Source: Mnemiopsis leidyi (Eukaryota > Ctenophora > Tentaculata > Lobata > Bolinopsidae). From it: DNA of 64,000 nucleotides. The DNA lies in the NCBI GenBank assembly GCA_000226015.1, contig JH152783.1:24939-88938 (forward strand), given 5' to 3'. The position numbers and the translations under genes were made by a program. Numbering within the stretch: the first letter of the stretch is position 1; every line of letters begins with the position of its first letter. Under the pieces are notes generated by a model that saw only the letters and a program-made list of their open reading frames with translations, had not been told where the DNA came from and searched no databases. Shown piece after piece: positions 11,534 through 23,500 of the stretch.

Positions 11534-14500
11534 CTAGATGGATTTCTCCTTGATGGGCTTTCTCCTCTCCTTGATTCGGAGCCACAAGAAGAACACGGAG
11601 AAGGCCAGGTAGATGACACCCATTATCAGGATGGCGAACATGTTGGGGAACCATAAGTCGTCCTGAATATAGCAATACTGAATATTGCAATACTGAATAT
11701 AGCAATACTGAATATAGCAATACTGGATATAGCAATACTGAATATAACAATACTGAATATAGCAATACTGAATACTTACTTTTGATAAGGGTAAAAATAA
11801 TAATAGATTTTGTACAGGACAATCTTCAAACCAAAAATTACTGATTTTATAGACTCTATCATCGATTTCAATGATCGAATTAGCTATAATATTACTGTTC
11901 CTCATAACATAATATGCACAGGGAGGGATCACGAATTTTCAAACCCATTTCTCGAAATCTACTGGCCATGCTTTAGTTATCAGCAGTCAGATACTCTCAC
12001 ATTGTTCACTTGACACAGAATGACCTCCAAAAACAAAGTAGTAGCAATACACTTTAAGAAAATAAAAATTAAAATACACTTTAAGAAAATAAGGTTTCAT
12101 ATCTCTGAAATATTTGCGACACCTCCCCAAGTATACCTATACCGTTCTCTATTTAGTTAATATATCTGGCATACATATTCATATTACACAATTTGAATTA
12201 CATGAGTTCATATATATAACGACATTATACAACTTATATCAAAACAACTTACAGGATCAAGATGGTAGTAGCTAAGAACTTGGTTTCCGTTTTTGAAAAC
12301 ACACAGAGATTCGGGTTCTTTATTACATGCTGTAAAAGTGTTCTTATAGTAGCAACTAGTGAGTATCATGTAATATTAGGTTAATTAGTAATCAAGTTAT
12401 CAAAGTTGAGATATTTTTAGAATTCTACCTCGAAAGATACTTATTAAGGACTAAAACGTTTGAATATTCATGTCATGCAGGGTTTTTAAAGGTAGTCCTT
12501 AAATTAACACAATCTGGTAATCATGGCCAAATACCCTACCCAGACTTCCCCTAGTTGATAACTTAAATATGTGAATGACTCCTAAAGAAAAAACTAGCGA
12601 ACAAACATTTCAGAGAAATTGCCAATTGATCTGGAATTATCAGGAAGAAAACTAGAGACCGAACCTCAGTATGAAACGTACGAAAATTATTAGAAATCTG
12701 ATTGTCGGTGAATTAGTAAACTAGTAAACTTAGACTTCTTACTTATTTCGGCGTCCTGAAACTCGCTTATCAGCAGACTAGCGAAACTGTATCTGAACCA
12801 GGAAGCGTACTTCACTGGATAGAAGTAGTAGGGAGTTGACCTGGGGAAGCAAAGCTTTTACGAAACATACTAGTATAGAACAAGTCACTAGTGTAACATC
12901 CTAGAATATAAATCTTGTGTAGCATCCTAGGATATGAATCTTGTGTAGCATCCTAGGATGGATGTGAATGTGTAGCTCCTTTGTCTGTGATAAAAATACA
13001 AGCTATAAAATGATCAATGTGCGCATGGCTGACGAACAGTGACAATGAAAGAAGATAAAGCACTCACGCCTCGTTCTGATATAGACCGCCGAACAGGAAG
13101 AAGGGGAGGATCATGAGGGGGGTGAAGGCAGCAGCGATGACAGGGTCTCCAGCAGCTGTAGCTACAAAGTAGCCCACCGTGGTGGAAATTGTAGCAACTA
13201 ACAAGCTCACTACGTAGCCGGTAAAGAAGTTTGCTACTGTTCTTCGCAATCCTGAGATAGTGCTAGTCAGCAGTGTGTAGTTCGACCAGGCACGTAGACG
13301 GGGGTGGGGGGGGGGGGTTGCGACTCCGGTGCCCCCCTCCTACGGAAAACATTGAAATTGAAAATATGTGAATTCAAGAGAAAAATTGGAATTATAGTTA
13401 TTATTATCATTATTTAAGTTACATGGCCATTGGCCAACTATCCTTCAGTCCTTCGGCTTGCCAAACAAACTTTTATTTGTAATGCATTTTGTGATTTATC
13501 CACGCTCACGTTGTTGTAAATATCCACAAAAAAGCTAAGCCCGAGGGTTGGATATGGAAAACATTTAGGAACCTGGAAAAATAGTTACCTGCAATTCCCC
13601 ATACGATTATCCATTGTACCATAGTCAGGATTACGATGTAAGGGATCTGAAATTAACCGACTTTACAACAATCAAAAGTTCATCTGCACTGGTCATAATA
13701 AAGATAAATTACCTCGAACAACATTTTAAAAACATGTTAACTGATTCATACCTCGAGCAAAAACCGGGGTAGGATAGCAGGGCCGACCCCGTACATTCCG
13801 TTACTATACTCTCGTTTTATAATAGGAATTTCCACCGGCAGTGTCTGAATATTGATTTTAGAAGCACTATCCACTATAGTTAACTTCACTTACAGAAATC
13901 ACGGTTAAAGTATGTATCCAATGTCAAAAATCTTACATTATAGCTTTACCTGATATCTAAAGTTATCAACCGAGACATTTGCAGATCAAGAAAATAAGTT
14001 TTGTGATTAAGGAAACGTAGAATCTAGGGAAAAGTACCTGGCCGATGACCATGATGCTGGAGAAGGTGACGGAAGTTATCGTGAAGAAGAGAAGTCCGGC
14101 TTTGTCTTGTACTGATTCCTGGCCGTTCCCGATATCCAGATAAGCTAGACCTCCCAACAAGGCTATCACCTGGACAGTAAACATTGAATTGGACTTCAAG
14201 AATCAAGAGTAGATTCTGGTATTATCAATGTCAGTTTTCTTTAAAAATCTCGGTAAAATGCAGCACATTAGGAAAATGGTAGCTGCCACAAAGAAGAAGC
14301 TCAGCCGAAATTTTCCTTTTTTCAGATTGAACTTACTATACACTGCATGAGTCTGATCTTTGTGTATCCAGGATTCCTAGTGACGTTCCTGAAGCTCCTC
14401 GCAAAGTTCGCAACGAGCTGTGCAGAAAACTCACTGGTCGACCTGCAAACGAATTATTTCATTATTCTATCTCAACTTTGGCATTATGCCATTATACAAC

Positions 14501-17500
14501 ATAGGTGTTTAGCCACGAAAAGTTGCGGGAATAAATACCAACGGTTATATTTTTTTATCATTTTTTATAATCTCACATTTGATGCCATCTTTGACCGGAC
14601 TTACCCTTCAAGTATCGCCTTTACATCTGCGTCATCAGACTTTGCCACTGCAGCTATACTTCGTGTCAGTTCCGTATAAGCTTCAGATTTAGTAAAACCA
14701 GTGGTTATCTCCTGCACAAGGTCGTTACATAGATTTTATTTGACTTGTTTGCCGGGGAATATTTAACGACAGCAATATAAGGACCAGGCGCAGGATTCCG
14801 GACCAGACATAGGTCCAGACACTCACGTCTCACGCAGAATGTCGGGGGTGTGGAAATACATGCAGCTAATCTGTATTGGCTACAGCCCCCTAAAATTTTC
14901 TAGCGAGCTGGTATTCAGAGGACGTGTTTTCTGGTAGCGTCAATGTCAACTTTCTGAAACTCACTAAAAGTTAAAACTTACATCCACTCGTTTTCTGCAT
15001 TCTTCTTCTTCTCCGGGGACGATAGCCATTGTGAAGATGTAATGATCAGCTGGGTTGAAGTTTTCAGGACAGGGATAGTTGACTGATTTAAAGAAAGAGA
15101 GAGCGTCTTTACAGGATCCGGTATACGCACAGTGTCCTTCTGCTACTAGGTATAACCTGGGAGCAAGGATTCATGATAACTTCATGATAACTTCATGATA
15201 ACTTCATGATAACTTCATGATAACTTCATGATAACTTCATGATAACTTCATGATAACTTCATAATAACTTCATGATAACTTCATGATAACTTCATGATAA
15301 CTTCATGATAACTTCATGATAACTTCATGATAACTTCATGATAACTTCATGATAACTTCACTTCGAGAGAATATTCAAGGTTGTTCAATTATTTTTCTTA
15401 CTTAACAAGTAAACCTAAGTGTTTAACGTGGGCCCTCAATTTAATTTTTCATGAAAATCGCTGTTGCAGTAACGTGAGGAAACAGCTAGGCTACTTTAGC
15501 GACAAGGTTATTATTTGTGGTTCTAGTAATGGTTCTAGTAATAGTTTTAGTAATGAAGAGTTTACAGTTTTAGTAATGAAGAATGGCGTGAAACGTTCCA
15601 GATTCACAAACAAAATTGTCATCCTATGTGTATTGTGTATTGACGGATTCGCCAGTTAAACAAAACTACAACTTTTTTTGCCTGAAATACGGCACGCTAA
15701 AATTTCTTTATTTTCTCAATCCTTCCCTAGTTTTTGTAACATAGTAACATAAGTTATGTTATGTAATCAAATTGACGGAACAATAAAACTTGACAGTTGA
15801 CGAAGCTTCCGTTATCTAGAAAACGGCTGTTGTTGCCAGTCAACCAGCCCTTACTTCTCCGAGCTTAACAAAAACCTGGACTTTGTTGTAGGCCAAGTGT
15901 TCTGTGAGCCTGTCACAAGGAACACCACTACAGTACCTCACATGACTGACAGTTAATACTTGACAGTCTTCCAGAGACACAACTCATGTTTCGTTTGTCT
16001 TGGAAACATGATATAACCACGTGACAAACTAGCTCTGTTTTGATAGGACGACCGAAGATGGAGCTGAGTAAAACCAGCAGGAGAGGAAACAAGCGCTCAT
16101 TTCTTGTCGCACGATGACTCTTCAACTGCAGTTTCAGTTCTACAACAAGCTTAAAAACACCGCTGCTGATAAAGAGGTTGGTGCAGTTTAATTGTCATCA
16201 TTAGTTTTTACTTTTTAAGAATAGGCGATAGTCGGCTATCGAATTTTTTTTCACAGGCATTGTTCAAAAAGGCCTTCTGGATGATTTACTTAGAGTAACA
16301 TGTTCAAGCTAATTAATCTGTCTCACTCCTAAGTACGTCTCTTTCATAATAATTTCATGATTACTTTATGTCTAAGTCAAAATTTGAACAGGCACTAGAA
16401 GTAATAACTGGATACCAAGTGGAAAGATGGGTGGACAAAGATCCTCTTCAAATCGTAGACTTGGTCAAGGTTAGTAAAACGCTATAATGTGCGCGACAAC
16501 ACAAGTTTGACTGGATATTATATCATCTTCCCTTTCATAAAACTGTGTCTAACTGATTACTGAAACAGGCCCTAATTGAGAAACCACTCTTTGCAATCCT
16601 GGAAACTTTACAGTCGATTAAACAAATAACTTAATTACTGCGCCATAGATATCTATAAAAGGTATCTAGCTCAATCCTTCAACAATTTCTAAATTTTCAG
16701 AAACCGTTAGAGCCAGGACAAAACCAGGAGGATCAAGACATGAAAATGTTGAATAACATAATCAACAATCTGTCCGACTCCACCTTTTTTAGAGGGTGGA
16801 TGTCCTTCCCGGACTACGGAACATCCGCTCTCTACTACACACCATGCTTAGAAGTCGCACTTCAAGGTGGGTCTTCACTGTTTTTAGGCACTTTTTCTAG
16901 GTTTCGCGTCCTATTGATTCCTATATAGCAGAGTTTGACTTATGGGACTTTGTTGCTCCTTACCTAAGAAGATAAACAAAACAATTCCCCAGGAGTGGAG
17001 TTCTGCTCGCTGATCACTCCCTTTGAGATCTACCCGCACTACGAAGTGTCCAGCTCCGAGAACTGCAAGATAATGGCCGTGTTCGAGCACGACATACAGC
17101 GGATAATGATCTACATCTGCAAGGAGGGAGGGATCTGGAACCGGATATATCTGCACTATGACGATCTGGAAAACCACGTAGTTCAGCAGGTTTTGTGTTT
17201 TTTGATTTTTATTATTTTTTCATTTTGCCTAGGCTTTATAGCTTTTTGGAAGTAGAACCAATAATTGTACATCAGGTGACGTTACTTGTGGAGAATACCT
17301 AGCATATGAGATGGATTATAGAGACCAGAAAATGTTTAGTGTTCAATAACAAGACTTTTCAATCAGATAAATCTCGATAACGGATCAACCCGACTAGTGC
17401 TATGTCTCAAGTGCTGTCCATCCTTCTGGCAGTCTGAACCTGAGGTTTGGAACTTCGCAATAATTCAACTCATCGTTGAAAATTTGCAATACGCTTATTT

Positions 17501-20500
17501 CTCTTCTTCGTTCTTGTTCAGTGTTCTGACTGTGCTGATCTTTTATCAAGTTTAAAACTTTTCGTCAATTATACATATTAGTCGCAAAACGCAAAGCGTG
17601 CCTCCAGCCAGAAAAGACACGTGGTTCTCAGATTCCATGTAATTTCAAGATGAAAATTTTCATTTTTCGGTTATAGGTGTGATGATTTTTGGATTTGAAA
17701 CTATTAAATTCGGATTCCTCTTCAATTTTACGTCGAAATACTCTATTTTCTCCTGGTACACGCACGGAATTCCGAATTTGACGGAATTCCGACAACCTCA
17801 ATTCCTAAGTTAGGAATTCAGTGCAGTCGGAATTCCGTGCAGGTAGCGCACGGTATTCCGACTCGGGCTCACGTTCCCCTTACAAAACGGGGCTCTTGTG
17901 GTGATGGCTTAGATGATCGTGGTGTGAGCAATTACGGGGCCTGCATGGCGAGGTGGTAAGCAGGATGTGACCATGACGAGGGATATGATAGCGATAACAA
18001 GCTTGCGAGATGAACTGAGACGCCCAGATCCTCCAACATTGCTGAGGGTTGGCACTACGGTTTTCACTCGCTGATGGGCCACTCTAATCCTACAATCTGG
18101 AGACTCCTCGACTGCCTGAAGAAGGAACAGAATCTAACAGACGTCAAGATGACTCAACACTTGATGAGACGGTCCCCTCCCCCTCGACCGAGAAAGTGGA
18201 CTGACTATGATGAGAAGTTGAAAATAAAGGATCGTTGACTATGATGTTGTTGATTATTTTACTGCTATTGGGAATGTCATCTAGAAATTAATGATGTTAC
18301 ATAATTACTATTTTTGAATATTCAATGATAATTTCAAATTGTGATATTTTTCAATGAATNNNNNNNNNNNNNNTAATATTTCGAGTAAAAAGTTTCCTAA
18401 AAGATCGCATTTCTTAGTCATACAGAGAAAAGTTTGGAACTTCGCAATAATTAAATTCATCGTTGAAAATTTGCAATACGTTTATTTCTCTTCTTCGTTC
18501 TTGTTCAATGTTCTGACTGTGCTGATATTTTTTCAAGTTTAAAACTTTTTGTCAATTATACATATTAGTCGCAAAACGCAAAGCGTGCCTCCAGTCAGAA
18601 AAGACACGTGGTTTTCAGATTCCATGTAATTTCAAGTTGAAAATTTTCATTTTTCGGCTATAGGTGTGATAATTTTTCGGATTAGAAACAATTAAATTCG
18701 GATTCCTCTTCAATTTTACGTCAAAATACTGGTCTAACTTTTCTTCTAGCTCAAAGTTGAAAATTTTCATTTTTAGGGCCTTAAAGGCCTTTAAAGGCCC
18801 TTTAAGGCCTTCAGATCAACTTTTCAAATCGCCTAAGCCACAGAACCCGCTAAAATCTAAAATACCTGAAATTTTCATGAATCTATCTCTCCCGTTTGGA
18901 CTCCAATTCGTCCCCCGATTTGGAGAATTTTTTGGGCCTTTTTAAGGGCCTTTAAGGCCTCAAAGGACCCTTAGAGGAGTCGGAGCGAATTTTAACATCG
19001 CCTAAGCCACAAAACGTGATGAAATCTACCTTATCTGAAACTTTCAAGTCTCTATCTCTTACCGTTTGGGCTCCAATTCGTGTCTTTTCTAGGGCGGTTG
19101 CCACCACCCTCATAGGGCATTGGACCAAATTGCGTAATTTGTTCGCACAGTCAAATCTGTAAAGAAATAACCTATGTGCGATAAATGGCCGTCAGGCGTC
19201 TCGGAGAAGTCGGCCTTGTTTTAACTTTTTTGCATCACATGACCGCCTTTTTTATTGATAAGTCGAATCAGCGAATCTGGATCCCCGTCGTCAATTGTAG
19301 TTCCATGACAGAGGAAACTTCCGGTAATCCAGACGACTGACGTCCATAAAACTGCAAGATAAAGAATATCTATCAAACTTCCCCATTACTTTTTTATTTG
19401 AACAGAATTGTGTACAATTAACCTCTTCAGAAAGTCGCCCAAAAAAGAAAGAAACTCTCACGGGATCACTGCTCTGGGGAACAGTTGGAAAAGAAGCTGC
19501 GTCTAAAGACCCAGTGGACAAGGATCAGGACCCTAACTGAAGATGAAGGCAACTGTGACATCCCAAAGTGCTCGACCCTGGTACTTACCTACCCTACTAG
19601 CGGACCTACTCTGAGTAGGATCGTGTCAGGGTTCAAGAAGCACAAGTACCAGTGTTACTTTACCAGGTTTGATGATCTGAGGTACACCGGTGATAAGATC
19701 AAGGCTAACTGGATAGAGCAGCTGATGGAGAGTAACCCTCAACATGTGGACAACATCAACTTGAGGTACTCCCTCAAGTGTCTCGAGTCTCTGGGTTACC
19801 AGTTCTTGGACAAGCTGGAGAAGACGTCAACCGAACATAAGATGTCCTTCTTTAGGTTTCTTCATCGGAAAATCGAAGAAACCGATGTTGAGAGGATTGA
19901 TTTCGTCACCCAGACCATATTTAAGTTGGTCCAGGCGTTCGACAAAGACCCATTTCTGGATCCGGCAACTGTCTTCAAAAGCTACTTTGACAAGGTGGAC
20001 GTCAAGCCGTTCGACATGGAATCCCACTACCAGTTTATCAAGCGAATCATAGTGACTCCATCTCGAACGATATTTGTCCCACCTGAGCCAATCGCAATAA
20101 ATAGGATTCTTCGTCAGCACATCAGGTACGTAGATAACTTTGCCAGGGTGTGTTTCAGAGACGAAGACTTCTCCCAGTTCAACGTTCACTCTGACCACGC
20201 AACCTACAACGTCCGCAAAGTTATCGACGACGGAATCAAGATATCTGATGAGATTGTGTTCCAGTTTCTGGCATGCTCCAACTCGCAGCTAAGATCCCAG
20301 GGTCTCTGGCTGTTCTACCCTCAGTGTCCGATCACGGTGGAGTCTATAAGGGATAGTATCGGAGATCTGAACAAGATGAAGACCACACAAAAATATGTAA
20401 CGAGGATGGGACTAGCATTCACTGCCACTGACTTCGCTTTAACCGAAGAAGTTAAAATCCAGCAAATTCCTGAGAAGGAGCTGATAGTTGGAAACAAGAG

Positions 20501-23500
20501 GTTCATCTTCAGCGACGGTGTCGGGTGTATCTCCCCGAGAGTTAGGGATCTGATCGTGAAAGAGAAGTACGGATATCAAGCGGACTACAAACCGGTAGCG
20601 TTCCAAGTCAGAGTCGGAGGGTGCAAGGGCATGGTCGCTGTCAACCCTCTTTTGGATGGACTGACCCTGCAGATACGCCCCAGCATGAAGAAGTTCGAGT
20701 CCAACCATAAGAATATAGAGCCATGTGGTTATTCAGGTCCTAGAGAACTCTTCATGAACCGACAAGTAATCGCGATACTGCGGGCTCAAGGAGTCCCCGA
20801 CAACAACTTCATCTCGCTCCAAAATCGGAGTCTTATCGAGATAGCAGACATGTTGACAAGCGAACATCTTGCCGCTCATGAAATGGGCTCCGTGCTGAGA
20901 GTCAGGGTGTCCAATCTTCAGAGGAGCTCTATCAGGATAACAACAGAGCCGTTCCTCAGAAGACAACTAGTCTCCCTGTACAAGTTTAAAGTTCGGGATG
21001 CCCTGGCCAAGACTCGCTTCAAGATTGACATTAACAAGGGTCGCCAAATGAGAGGTTTGATGGACGAGACTAACACTTTGAACTACGGGGAGGTATTTGT
21101 TCAATACAGCGAACTAGGCGACAATTCCAGGAAGATAATTTTGGAGCAAGAGCTGTTTGTCACCAAGAACCCTTGCCTACATCCGGGGGACCTGAAGCGA
21201 GTGCATGCTGTTGATGTCCCAGGACTGAGACACCTCTACGACGTGGTTGTGTTCCCGGCCAAGGGACAAAGACCTATTCCCAACGAACTTTCTGGCTCCG
21301 ATCTTGACGGGGACGAATACTTTGTGTGCTGGGAAGAGCTTCTCATGCCGCAAAAGGGCTGCGAAGCTGCTGATTACTACATAGAGAATATAGATCCTGT
21401 GAGTGAAGTTTCAGACGAACCACCCCCTGAATTAAGCGAGGCAGACATCAACGACTTTGTGTTCAACTACATCACAAAGGGATCCAAGTTAGGACAGATT
21501 AGTAACGCTCATGCCATCTGGGCGGACAGACTGGACCAGGGCGTCTTGTCTAAACAATGCATTTCTTTAGCAGGTAAACACAGCGATGCAGTAGACTTTA
21601 TCAAAACTGGCATTGCGCCAACCTTTGACTTTTCAGAGAGAAGTTTGATCTATCCTGATTGGATGATGAAGCCGGATAAAGCAGCGTACAGCAGTAAAAC
21701 TGCCATCGGCAAGATGTTCCATATCGTTCAGGGCTTGGAGCACTCCGTCCTCGACTTAAACATCCCTGAAGATGACATTGCTCCGGATAAACTCTTTTTC
21801 CTGGATGAAAAACCAACGGCTGATGAACTAGAGAGTGCCACGAAGCTTTACACGGAGTACTGCACAGAGCTAGCCAACATAATGGTGGCTTACGGCATTG
21901 CTGATGAGGGTGACATTGCAGCAGGATGTCTGAATACCATTAAGAGGAGTCTAGCAAAAGAACATGAGCGAAACTATGACATGAGAGAACAGTGTCTCTC
22001 CATGTATAGATCTCTCCAACGGAAATACCGGAGAGCGTTCTTCTCGAATCTTGGCGTGTCCCAAGACAACTGGAGACAGGAAGAGGAGAAAGTGCTGAGG
22101 CAGGCAGCAGCCTGGTACTACGTGACATACAACAACCCCCAACCTCATCAAGATCTGATACTGCTCAGCTTTCCCTGGTGCGTGGCTAACATCCTCATAA
22201 GGATACCAGAGCTGATGAACACAACGACACCTAACTCAATCAGAGCAGAATTAAGGACCGAACTAAAAAAATGGTACAGTGATAAGGCCAAAAAGGATGA
22301 TATGATTAAGGAAAAGTGCAAAAAAGTACTAAAGATGCTTAATGAATCTGAGATGGTCAACGTTACAGACGTGAGCCGATCCACTTATGGACTTATACTT
22401 GGAGATGCCTTTGTTTATTACATAGATGAAGCTCCAAAGCTATTCGCCGAGAAACTGAAACAGTGGATAGAAACTCAGGGCCTTGACAAGGATGGCGAGC
22501 TAAACGTTCTAGCGAAGGACTTCCAAAAATCAAGCGAAGATTGGGCAGTGTCTGAAATCAAAGTGGATAACAAGATAATCAAGGTCTTTGTCACTAACGA
22601 CAAGATCTTGCACAAGAAAGTTATGATCCTGAAACAGTATTGCCAAAGCTACGACATTCTTGGGCACACCATGTTCCTTATCCTAAACTGGGCGGAGAAG
22701 AACAACATCACCACAAACGCTTCACAAGAAGCCGACCTAGCACTCAGTTTTCTGGAGTTCATGTTGAGGAAGGAAGACAGCCAGATCATGGAGCTGGAAG
22801 ATGAGCCTTGCCCAATTCCTGACGTAGTTATTGGGCAGTACCCTCACAAGAACACTGCTACTTTGTATCTTGAATATCTCAAGTGGATCATCGGGGACTG
22901 CAAGATGTCCGGACCGGAAGATCAACTTGATACTGCGCTCCTGGAGACTGCCAGGACTTTGCTGGGAACAGAGAAGTGCATGGTAGCTCTTATGAGAGAG
23001 TACCACTTTGTTTCCTACGCTCTGAAGTTTGAGTCCACCGAAAATTACAAACAGAACAATATCATCAGGAAAAAGGATAAGAAGATGTGCTTCAACATAG
23101 CTAGAGCTACCTCCTTCTGCTCCACCTACTTCAACAACAACCCCGTCATCAACGATACTTTAGACACTGGCAAGAAGATCGAGATCAAGATAAGAGAAAC
23201 TGAACTGGGTACCATTAACGCTCTTGTGCTTGAAATTTGGGGAGAAAATCCTCAGAAGATGAACGAAATAGCTGATGCCTTCGAAATAGATGATAGCAAA
23301 TTCCAGCTTTATGGAAACTACCTGTTTGTCTGTGTTAAAGGGTACAATCAGCTTAATTTCCTAGCACCCAACACCCTAGACAAGCCGCTACCAAGGTATT
23401 TCTCGCTGCGAAAGCACGAGTCAAAGCCTCGGGATAAAGCTCCATTGATGCACGAAATAAATCCCATGTACTACAACAACAGAATCAAAGACGCGAGTCT

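Noticed and set aside
11481-11932. Minus-strand frames with Leu-Tyr-Ser-Val or Ile-Gln-Tyr-Cys repeats as a separate gene
   Set aside because: They are the last ABCG exon read through the upstream 15-bp repeat; treated as possible alternative splicing, not a gene.
15168-15362. CRISPR-like array
   Set aside because: Units are contiguous 11-mers without spacers in a eukaryotic intron; a simple satellite.
16250-16320. Extra RdRP exon starting GCATTGTTC after a strong acceptor
   Set aside because: Runs into a stop without a usable donor; exon 1 joins directly to 16392 in phase.
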